Below, piece after piece: positions 35,931-46,800 of a DNA stretch of 64,000 nt. The stretch covers positions 17,953,318 through 18,017,317 of the forward strand of contig NC_087070.1 of the NCBI RefSeq assembly GCF_963678635.1. The letters are read 5' to 3'. The notes under the pieces were generated by a model. That model was not told the DNA's origin and searched no databases. It worked only from the letters and a program-made list of their open reading frames with translations. The DNA is from Symsagittifera roscoffensis. Its lineage: Eukaryota; Xenacoelomorpha; Acoela; Convolutidae. The stretch's first letter is position 1. Each line of letters begins with the position of its first letter. A program made the position numbers and the translations under genes.

Positions 35931-36917
35931 GTTCCGACCACTGCAAGTGGCGAGGAACTCTGTATTTGTATCTGTTTTAGTTTTTTCTTCTTTTTTCTAG
36001 TTTTTCCTACGCAAAGTTCAGATACCACCAACAACCATGGGAAGGGGTGGAATGATATATCACACTCAAGCCATTGCAGTTTTGATTCGATGCTTTTAAC
36101 AGTTTTCTAAAAAAATCCTTGGTGTAGAGAAAAACCGGTTTATTATTTTCGGTTTTTGGTCTAGTTTCGAGCAAATAAAGCTAACGAGTAGGCCTATAAT
36201 ACCGAACTATTGCTTAAAATTTTAAGTTTACTCCAGGAATATTGATTTTGAAGCTTTTTAGCGCCTGTTTTACAACTAAAAAGTTGAAAACACGCTAAAA
36301 AAAGTTCCGTTCAACAGTGCCGAAGTACAACAGTGCTGAATAATGCAGGAAAAATTTCAGAATTATTTAAACGCATTTTCTAAAAAGCGGGAAATTACTG
36401 ACGCTAATTAACAAAGAAAATCACTCCAATTTTGGCGCCAAAATGTCTGCAACGATAAATTAAACAATTATTTTGGCGCCGAAACGTCTAAGTTGCAAAT
36501 TTTCTCGCTCAAAATCTTAAAGTGTCACTTAAGATTGTAAACGATCGCCGTTTTATTTTGATTGCCGCTCCTAATACGCTGACATTTGTTCAATTTTTTG
36601 GCTCTGTTGAACAGAATTTTCGTTTTCAGCACTTGAACTAATTTTTTTTCGACACTTGCAAAAAATTAGAAAAATTCAAATGATTTTTTTTTTATGTTTT
36701 AGTATTTTTTCGAATAATTTTTAGATTCAAGCTACTGTCAAATATGCGCTTGTACTTTTGGTATTAAATGTTTTTATTTTGTAGGCTTTCGTCTAGGTCT
36801 GCTCATAGCCAAACAAACAAAAACAAAACATCACAATTTGCACAAAAAACATGTTTTTTTTTGTTATCGGAATTTTCTGTGCTACTTTTTTCCAACTGGC
36901 TATCCTTGTTTGTTATA
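35931..36917 (+). repeat. Family B copy with internal insertion
   Basis: The 5' end is GTTCCGACCACTGCAAGTGG. The 3' end has CGGAATTTTCTGTGCTAC and CTGGCTATCCTTGTTTG. About 36280-36640 is not B sequence; it holds a TTTTGGCGCCAAAA palindrome and a related TTTTGGCGCCGAAA. Confidence 0.6.
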
Positions 36918-37174
36918 TGTTTTGTTTTTCGTGCCAATTTTGTCTTACTTCGTTTCTTTTTTCGGTTAAGGTTAATTAATTGATTCAAAGCTTTCAACAA
37001 TGTAGTCAAAAATGTAAACCAATTTGTTTTTCTCAGAGAATCTGTAGATCCACTGGTGACTCTTCGAGATGTATACTAAGTTTATTCAGATTTCTTTTAT
37101 AATGAATTTTCTAAATGTATCGGGCTGTAAACAGTTAGTTTTTTTTAAATTACTTCCAATTGTTGATGATTTAG

Positions 37175-37273
37175 ATGTTCTACTTCTGTGGCGTGGGTGG
37201 TTTGGTGCTCGGAATCGCAATAATCGCTGCCGTGTGCATAGCCCGACACTCAAACTCGGCATCTGCTATCTAA
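37175..37273 (+). CDS. Candidate alternative last exon of the FKBP8-like gene (second tail anchor)
   Basis: An open phase-0 reading follows acceptor GATGATTTAG and ends in TAA. It encodes 32 residues, MFYFCGVGGLVLGIAI through AAVCIARHSNSASAI: one hydrophobic segment followed by Arg and His. The block is less AT-rich than its surroundings, as real exons are here. It resembles the C-terminal anchor of vertebrate FKBP8 (a small-residue-rich TM ending VVIAARN) more than exon 13a does. It lies 5.9 kb downstream of exon 12, on the same strand and in matching phase (AAG|ATG), so splicing 12 to 13b would give a 963-residue isoform. It could instead be the last exon of an unseen gene. There is no direct evidence of use. 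Confidence 0.5.
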   Translation: MFYFCGVGGLVLGIAIIAAVCIARHSNSASAI

Positions 37274-37847
37274 AAGGAGCTCAACCAATCGCAGTGGGTT
37301 CAGCTGATAGTGCAAGGACGTGTTGACGTCTCGAAACAATGACAACATCTATGTTTTTGAAACAAAGTCCGTTTATATTTGTCATAATCATGTTTTGTTA
37401 GCAGGAATTGCGACCTGGAACTAAACACCATTTATATTTTTTTCGTGGTTGCGGGTGCTGTTTGGTATTTTTCTTGTACAAATTCATTCACCTAAAGTTT
37501 TTTAAAAAAAACTTCCAATGAATTCATAAGACATTAGTTATGTGTCATCGACTTCATGTTTCGACCCAGTACGACTTTATTTTTTTACTTTGTTTCAACT
37601 TGAGGCCCTGCTTGACTGTATTTTTGGTCGACCTTTGACATCTGGTTCGACCATTTCGGTCAAAGTCGATTCCTGACGGGAATTGAACAAGATTCTTATG
37701 AACAAGGCCTAGTGCTTCTCTTTTTTTTAAGTTGCTAAGGTTCTAAAAATATTTGTCAAATGAAAACTAAATTTGTATAGGAAAACGAAAATTTTGTAGC
37801 AGATTATTTTCATCATATTACAATTGTTGGTAATACTGAATAATAGT
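37274..37847. other. Convergent intergenic stretch
   Basis: Lies between the plus-strand exon ending at 37273 and the minus-strand GPCR stop. TTTATT near 37571 would be AATAAA on the minus strand, a candidate GPCR polyadenylation signal. Nothing else is recognised. Confidence 0.35.
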
Positions 37848-40800
37848 TTAGGTTCTTCTCTTCATGAGTTTTGTAAATGCTTGTCGCATATCATCATTCA
37901 TCAGGGCGTAAACAATCGGGTTCAAAGTTGAGTTAAAGTAGCCCAGCCAATCGATAAGCAAACCCAATACTCTTGAAGGTTGACATTTAGGACCGCATAA
38001 TGGTACAATTAAAGCCATGAGAAAAAACGGTAGCCAGCAAATTGCAAATGTTGCCAGGATTGCGAATAATGTAGCCAAAGCTCGCTTTTCGCGACGCTCC
38101 GCCGCCCGTTTTTTCCACTGGCCGAGACGACCTTTCATTCGTGACACCGCAACAAATGGCATTGATATTGATCCGCCTCTATTTGGTGTGTTTTGTGATG
38201 TTCCGGATGGCGATGAGGATTGCGGGCTACGTGAACCTAATTTCCCGCGTATGTTCGAAACATCAAGTTGATTGCTAGGCGCCAGTTTCTTAAATGGCAC
38301 AGGAACTGTTGATAAATTGGACGTTGCTTGCCACTGAACCGAACTTTTTTGACCAATGAAAAGCCTCGGTTTCGTGAGTAAGTTATCGTGACATGGTTTT
38401 GTAGTAGATTGAGAACTCGTGTATGAGGTTGTTGGCGGTGATTTGGACAATTTTGGTGAAGGTTCTTGTTCGAGAAGCGGTGCTAATTTAGATGTCTCGT
38501 CACATTCTGGTTGCTCTGGCAAAGGTTCTGATTTTTTTCCTAAAATGTTTTCTGGTAAGCACACAGTGTTGTTGATGCTTAACTTTCACCAATAGAAAGT
38601 GATTTTTTGTTAGTTTTTTTTTACAGGAAAAAAATCTTAAAATTTGTTCACGCTCAATTTTGATTTTTCGCGTTTTTACTATCGAACAGCAAACTCCACT
38701 ATCGAACAGCAAAATTGTAAAAGTCACGAAAAGCGTGATCGACTTCTAATTTCGAAAATGTATTTTATTTTTCAGCTTTCACAGCGTAATAAAAAACTGA
38801 CAATCATTAATTTTCCTTTAAATTCGAAGAGCTTTAAGGTAAGATTTTTCTGTGAAACTCGACAGTTGGAGTTTTATCAAAAACAAGTCAGTTTTTTTCT
38901 GTTTCCTTGCGTTTATTACTCTTTTCCTACTCAGTTGGCTATGTTTTTCTTTTATAATTTTTCCGGACCTTCATTTAAGTTATAAACTAATTTGGCTGCA
39001 AAGTGCCGTTATAAGAATACCAAAATAATGTCCTTCTTAAACAGTTTTCATTTTTTCTGGATTCGAAGAAATTTTTTTCGAAGAATACTTTGAGTTGATT
39101 TAGGCACAAATATACTGTGCTGATTTAATTGATCCGGACCAAACGGAAAAGACTTGAAGTTCAAAACGCGGTTTTTTTCCAAATTGAGTTGAGTTTTAGT
39201 GATAACTACGATGATGATAAAACTTGCTTAGAATTTTTCTAACTGATTTAATGTAATGTAATTTGAGCTGCGTCATAGCTTAATTTTGTTTGATAAAAAA
39301 ATCTTATTTTTACTAAATATAACTTTTATTTTTTGTTTGATAACAGTTTTTAGGCTTTTGCGCACATTTTTTGGAGATCATACCCTTCTTAATTTTTGTT
39401 GAGCAACGTATGAGACTCATTTTGATATAAATTTGTCTGGTGGCTTTGATGTAATTTTTGATTATTTAAAAAAGCCAAAATTATTGTTTTTGGGGTAAAA
39501 TTTTGGGCTCGAATTGCCGCATAATAATTCTGGCAAAATTCTAAGCAAATTGGTCTTCGTTGTCTTTTTCTACCGAAACTCAACCCAATTTGAGAAAAAC
39601 ACGTTTTAAGTTTCATGTTAAATGCATTTTGTCCCGATAATTTAAATCAGAACTGTAGACAAAAATTGAAAATTAGCATCTGAATCTCTCAAATCTTTAC
39701 CAACCACCTTGAAAAGATGATCAATCAAATTCCGTCGGCTGCAAAGGATAACCTTGAAAACACGCTAAGTTTAAAGTATTGTGATTCCCAGACCTCTCAT
39801 GATATATGTGTCTATTTAATTTTCATGCTTGAAATTTATTTCAAGCTTGAACGACTTTTGGCTATTAAATAGGTCGCTGGTCCATCTTTTTTTGTACAAA
39901 AGTAGCACAAGAATGCAAATTCGTAATTAGCAAGCTGAGTAATTGGGCTACAGTTGAACAACTTTCCCTGAAGTATTTGCCCATGAAGCTATAGTCCCCT
40001 GGGAGCTCAATAATACCAAGTTGTTATGAATTTTTCTACAGGGTAGGATTTAATTAAAAACTTCGCTGCAACTTTTGCAATCTCAATGATTACTTAAATC
40101 ATCTATTTATTATTAGTGAATAAGATAACATGTATGCTTACAGTGGAGTTATGGCTTTAATGTGACTGTGATTAAAGACAAAAAGGTGTGTGTGTGTGTG
40201 TGTGGAAAAAAGTACTGTCTGTACTATAAACAACCCTCTTCATCTTTCCCAAAACGAGGATAAGGAAGGAGCTCTTCATTTATTCTGCACGGTTAGCTGG
40301 CTCTCGGGTTGACATCAAAGGCAATTTATAAATTCTCATAAATAACACATTGAAAAAATTATGCTAATTATATGGCTAGCTTTTTTTCATTAAAAACAGC
40401 CCTTTAGTTTCGCGCTAAAAATTTCATAATAAAAACTGAATGAAATGTAAGAAAAAAAAGTTACGTTTTTGAAGAAAATGATGTAATATTAGTTTTGATA
40501 TGAGCTTTCTGCCAAGCACTTTTTTTTCTCAAATAACCAAAAAATAATTTCGGGCTGTATGACGGTTCATGTTTTTTACGTTTTAGGTTTAAAATGATAT
40601 GTTTTGTGTTTCATAGTTGTCTGAAAAGGTTTCCTATTGAAATAACCCGCCCAGTTTTGACACATGACTGAGGGTTCAAAGCTAATTGTGAATGAATTAA
40701 TAAGTATCATAGACAGAGGGATTACAAGTAGAATAAAACATACATTGTATCGAATGAATAAATGTTTACAAACGTCGTTTTATATAGACTTAGACTATGG

Positions 40801-43800
40801 ATGGTGATTAGATAGAGGTACAGAATAGGCACTCAGTTTAGAATATGACTGCATCTTGTTAAGGATATGGCGCAACTGACTAAACGCAAAAGATAACAGG
40901 ACCACACTGTGACCGGTTAAATGTAGCTTTAAGTAAAGACATATAAAATAGCGAATACATAAGTAAATACACATGATTAATTTTAACAGGCATAGGATAA
41001 GCGAGGTACTGAAGGTCGCCTCATGACATTCCCCGCGGGTAGAACAAATTGCATCCTTAGGATAAGGATTAAATTTAGCACTGAGTTTAAGTAATGTATA
41101 ACAGGGCCAGCCTGCGCGAAGAATAAACTGCGAACGAAAGTATTGCACAAGAATGGCAAAAGAGTTAAAATACAAGAGCTTAACGTTTTGAAGTCTGAGC
41201 CTAGTCATGTCAGGATGAGTTTTGTTCTATTTTGACTCCTGTATTTTGTTCTTCTTGAAAGGAGTCACCTGCTCCTGCGTAATTGGGCCCGGTCGCTGAC
41301 GAATGAGCTCGATACGCTTGTGGGGAGAGGTAAGATTTACGATGGGTATGACTGCCGAATACGATTGTTCCGACGCCTCTTCTTCTACTGCCTTGACCGA
41401 GTGACGAAAAGGTTCGCCAAAGAAACTTGTGGGATTTTTACTGCGAGCTGAAAACCTCGTCGTTTCTGACCTTTCCGGAGCCTGAGGGGGATCAGGAGCC
41501 ACCATCGCGGCCGCCTCCGGTTTAGTTGCTGGGGTGATTTATGGCTGAGATGAGGTAAGAACGTGAGAGTCTGGCGCCAACGCGTTTTGGACAGGCTTAT
41601 CGATGGCCGTGAAAGTCTCTTTCCGTGGTGACAGAGTCACCGCAGACGCCTTCTTCGTCATTGTAGGAGGCACCTGAGTGGGATCGGGGTCAAAGAAGTA
41701 TGGGTCACCGGATTATTGAGAATGACTACCGAACCGTCACTTGAAGACGAGTCGGCTGTGAGGTCGACCACTGTAGGGCCTGCGCTGGAGTGAACAGGAT
41801 GTTGACCTTTCGGTGGTGAAGATGACTGTGGTTTTGGGGCGATTCGGCGTTGCGATGTTTTCAGCCTAGTGCAAAGCAAGCAATTGCACCAGAGTATAGT
41901 CTTCCAGACCTTTATTGAGGGGTCTGAACCACCAGGGTTCGACTTTCAAAAGGGTGGTAAATTGCCTGACCACCCACCTTACGAGTCCAAACCATCTTTC
42001 GGGCATAGATCACCCAGCGCACCCTGACTAGCTGAAATGTCACAAAAATTGGGATTAAACTTGAAACAAGCATGGTTTTTCCGGCATACGTTTCCTGTCT
42101 GTAATGCACCTGTCACTTGTAATTTTGACAATTCTGAGTTTCGCGATTTTCCAGAATATTGGTCTATATTTTTCCTGAATACTCTAACACGATTAGGTTT
42201 TTCGAGAAGTAATTTTTCTAATTTAAGTGTTTTAGAGGCTCGACCCGAATTTTGCGTGACTTTGAGGCGCTGGGTATGGGACAACGCTGGGATGGTTGGA
42301 TGTGAAGCTTGAGCGTAGAACTTGAAGTTGTTAATTGTTAACCCCGTCCTTAAATTTTTGCGCAAGGTCCGAGTGGCGAGTTGCGAGTTCCCTCATAACC
42401 AATCGACCTTTCTCCAAAGTTACGTTTTTTTTGAGCCCAAACAATTGCGACCTTTGCCAGATCCTCCAGCGCTTTGTACGGTTCGCTCTCTGCCACTTTT
42501 GAGCCAACCGAGAACATCGGGCAAAAAAATCGTTTTGACACGTGAGGGCTGGAACTGCTACGAGGAACCACTTTAACTCTGTCTCGGCTATTGTCTTGGC
42601 TCGCGATCTGTGCTGGAGTCAGCAACAAGTTTCTCTCGATTCCTTGAGCTAAAGTATCATGATTGACAATGAATTCTCACAAGCATTTAACTACATTGTG
42701 AATGATACTTTAGCTCAAGGAATCGAGAGAAACTTGTTGCTGACTCCAGCACAGATCGCGAGCCAAGACAATAGCCGAGACAGAGTTAAAGTAGTTCCTC
42801 GTAGCAGTTCCAGCCCTCACGTGTCAAAACGATTTTTTTTGCCCGATGTTCTCGGTTGGCTCAAAAGTGGCAGGGAGCTCCATTTCGGTCGCAAACCTAA
42901 AATTGAATTCTCACAAGCATTTAACTACAATTTTAGGTTTGCGACCGAAATGGAGCTCAGAAGGGGGTTTCTTGAGGACAGAATGTTTGGTTTTTCTAAT
43001 ATCTTCGAGTATTTGTTGTAGAGTAGATTTTAGGTTACCAAAGTTAGGATCAAGTTTTTCAGTTCCCACTTTCCGTTTGATTGTTTGAATCATGCGTTCA
43101 ACCAAACCTTTGTCTCGATGGTCAGCCACCGGTGTAAGTATGTATTTTGTCCCTCGTTCTTTTTAAAATTGACTGAAGATTTGATTTTTGAATCCGGAGC
43201 CGTGATCCGTTCGAATCGACTGTAGCAAGCCATGAATGCGAATGCACGATTTTATAATTTTCACTATTATCGCATGACGTTTTCGTAATTAAGATAGACG
43301 GAAACTTAGCGAACCTGTCGATTACGACTAGGATAAGGACTTCCTTGTTTTTTTTTCGTCAACAATGGGACCCGCAAAATCAAGTTGCATCTCTTGTTAG
43401 GGTACGACAACTTCGGTAGCGACCTAGAGGAGTCAGACTTTAAGGTTGATTTCAGGTTCTTACCGAAAAGGGTACATTCTTTGCAGTCTTCACAAGTCTT
43501 GATGATTCGGCGAATGAGAAATCGCCAACAGGTATACTCGGAGGCAGAAATCATAGCCTCTTGTCCGAGTTGCGAGCGGTGAAGACGCACCAGAAGGGCC
43601 GAACGCAGCTATTCCGGGATCGCCAGTTTGTTGTCGACTATTGCACAGTTGTTGACAACCGCTCCAGAATTGCGCCATGTAGGCGCCCAGTTTGTTGAAC
43701 GAAGAAACATCCTTGTTGATGATGACTTTCTTCATCGGGTCCAAGAAACGGTCCTCCTCCGTCAATTCGGCCAGTAGATCCGCATAAAAGAGGCCTGGCA

Positions 43801-46800
43801 AACCCACGAGAGCCTGCTTGCTTTGGTTGACTAGGGGTTTCCTGTGATTGATCGCAAACACCCACATCGTGGCAGACGTTTGAACGCACGATTGTGATTT
43901 GCCGAATTTCGTACTGAACGTAGAGCCGCCACTTTGCGGACAAAGACGAGCATTAGAGCGCTCTGACCGGTTGTGAGCTGCGCTTAGAAGGAACGAAGTT
44001 TGACCTGAATCATGACCATAAGCAGTGATTGGTTTATGGAGGCTCTTTTCATAATGACTCATATTTACGGAGATTGCATTTATCCTCTCACTGTCGATGT
44101 TGAGCGCACCCATGTTAATGAAATTAACAGCCTTATTAAATGCTTAGATTGACTTAATAACAAACAGTTCATCATAGTAAGAAGGCTCAGGTGGTGCGAA
44201 TGTAGGGTGGCGAATCCTGGGACGTGATTAACCTCAAAATCAAAATGTAGAAGACGATGCGCCAAGCGGGTCAACCGGGATTGGTATGATTTGTTACCGT
44301 AAAGCTCGTTAAGGGCCGAAAAAATAGCCTCGTGATCCGTAAGGACAGCGAATTTTTTTTACCCAGAAGGTTCGTTCGAAAGTGTTCACGAGACCATACG
44401 ATAGCCAAAAATTCGAATTCGTTCGTGCTATGTTTGGATTTTGCGCTGTTTAAAAATCTTGACGCAAAAGCGATTGGTACCCATCCGTTAGGCTCTACTT
44501 CTTGGTCTTGGCAGGCTCCCAGGCCGCTGGGGCTTGCATCGCATTTGATTCTCGAGTTTTTGGTGGAATCATAATAGTATAAACTTAAATTTTTCGCTGT
44601 AATTTCTAGAATGTTATAAAAAACTGCGGTTTGTTCTGCCCCCATAAGAAGGATTGCTTGTTGGAGGCCTTCAACGACGCCCGGAAATAGAATCTGAGTT
44701 TGCGTAGGTCCGGTATGAAACGCTGCAAAGGAATCAACGTTCCCATAAAGGAACGTAATTGTTTCAATGTTCGAAGAGGTTTTAAGGACTTGATAGAATC
44801 AATATTTGAAAACCTTGGTGTGGAGCCATTTTCATTGATTTCATAAACTAACCAGATAAGTTTGTTCACGGAAAGTTCACACTTACTGTTTGTGTGCCTT
44901 TTCGACGAGCAAGTTGTGATCCGAGACTTCCCCATTGGTCACGATCAGGATATCATCAAGGTAACAGACCAACCCTTCCAAACAGTTAAGCGTACAATCC
45001 ATAGCCTTTTGAAATTCAGTGAGCATGTCTGTAAGTCCGTAGAACCCCGTCCTAAACCTATAAGTTGTAGTAGCCTCTCTATATATGATGCTGAAGTTTT
45101 AATAACTGCTTGTTAGATCAGAAAGAGGTAATTGACTAAAAGCGTATTTGAGGTCTAGAAATGTGAACCAAACTTGTCCCGGAACGTCCTTATTAATGAT
45201 CTGGGCCACGGAATCAATGAGTTAGTGCATTTTAGGCATCTGATTCTTGTTCTTCCAGATTTGGGCGTTCATAGGTTTCGCGTTTAGGGCTAACTTAGTA
45301 GAACCAATTTTCTCTGCGGTTAAGAATATGGGGGCAATAAAATGATCAGTCGTACAATTTTCCAGCTTTTCTATATGTTTGTCCTCAACCAGATTTCTTA
45401 TCTCCTTCGCTAACCGATCCTGAATATGAATAGGAACTTTTCGACCTGTAACTTATCGAGGGATTAGAGGTACTTTGAAGTTGGTAAAAGCTTATGACTC
45501 TTCGACCGGCCCACTCAATTGAAAATATGAGCATTACTATTGGTGAAATGATTTGGCCAACACTCGGAAATTGAGTCCAGAATTGCCTTCTCAGTTACTG
45601 AATCAATTTCTGCCCTATTTGTTTGGGTAGTAGTGATCCCCAATTTCGCGGCAAGTTCAAGACAAGCAGGTTACGAGTTCGGCTTTCCGACACCAAGAAC
45701 GACGCGGCGTTCACTTTCCAACCGTTGGATGAGAGCGAAGTTACAATCGTGCCGTACAGTTTGATGGGCATTTTGTTATAGTTTACATACGTACTGTTTA
45801 GCGGGAATTGCGCGACATCTAAAAAGATGAGGTAAGGGTTCTTCTGGAGAAGGAGGTTCGCCGTAGGTTGTTTAAGAAATGATACGGGGCTACCCTGTCC
45901 ACGGTGGCTACAAAATCTCTGTTGCGAACGAAGTTGTCTGCTGAGGCTTCGTGGTTTGCGTGACTGAGACTGAAGAAGTGCGATGATATTTATCTGTCAC
46001 GTCGTCGACCATTTGTACGTCGTGTTCAGGTTCGCTATCGTAATTGACTTCAATAAAACTACAGTCTTCCATGACAGACAAAGAGGTTTGACTTTCGTCT
46101 TCTCGCAGCAGATTCACCCTTTTCTGGGAGAAGTTACGACTTTTGACAAAAAGCCCTCTTTTCTTGCAAAGGTTGCAAGTCACCTCCCTCGCGATGCTCC
46201 AGCGAAATGGGTTCCCACAAAAGTAGCACGGCTTGCTGTAGTTTTTACTCTGCCCCTGTTTTGAAGTTCAGTTTGCGGATCCTCCCCTACCCCTAGAACT
46301 ATTTCTTCCGGATTGAATCGAAAATGTCGGTTCTCGCTCGGCCCTGGTGATACCTGATGGCTGATTTTTGTGGGGAAACGACTTTTGGAACTGTGCTGAG
46401 GTACTTGCTCCCTTCTCGCATTCTAACGAGGACTTCGGCGTATTGTCAAGGGTTTCATTAGCCTTGACTAGTTGGCGATATATTTCTACGTCGTGCACTC
46501 GTCCGATGACAAGATCTCTCAAAATTTTGCGCTTTTGATCCTGAGGCCAATTGCATAACGCCACCTGCGCCAAAAGTCGCGCAAAGAAGGACGAAAAAGT
46601 ATCGGTTTCCAGAATAAATATCGTATTATACAGTTTGATCTGTTGTGTACCGTATAATCACGAGCAGATTAGAATAATGCTCCGCACGCGTCGTGGAAGT
46701 CTTTGATTGAGCTCACATTAAGGTTAAGATGTGGATTGCAGTCTGTTAAACGTCGTTTTCCTTCATTTCCCAGGCAAAAGAGTTAGCACGATTTGAGGCG

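Larger units (their letters stand above)
42350..45900 (-). pseudogene. pol: pol remnant: protease, RT, RNase H, integrase
   Basis: Read on the minus strand. A protease-like segment with NLLGLDL lies near 45640-45690. RT begins around 45400 with fingers-region similarity ([12 protein letters not shown]), and its catalytic YLDD is encoded at 44952-44963. RNase H has [11 protein letters not shown] near 44520-44545. The integrase zinc-binding part is near 43450-43590 (CEDCKEC, with one His apparently lost). A core and C-terminal part at 42911-43129 has [12 protein letters not shown] and ELHFGRKP. Several frames carry stops, for example TAA at 45222-45224, and shifts separate the domains. The downstream integrase tail (42350-42660) is separated from the core by inverted duplicated copies of itself. 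The enzyme set is inactive as it stands. Confidence 0.85.

Noticed and set aside
42659-43021. 120-residue plus-strand ORF with integrase-like motifs
   Set aside because: It is the inverted duplicate of minus-strand integrase sequence created by the foldback; not an independent gene.
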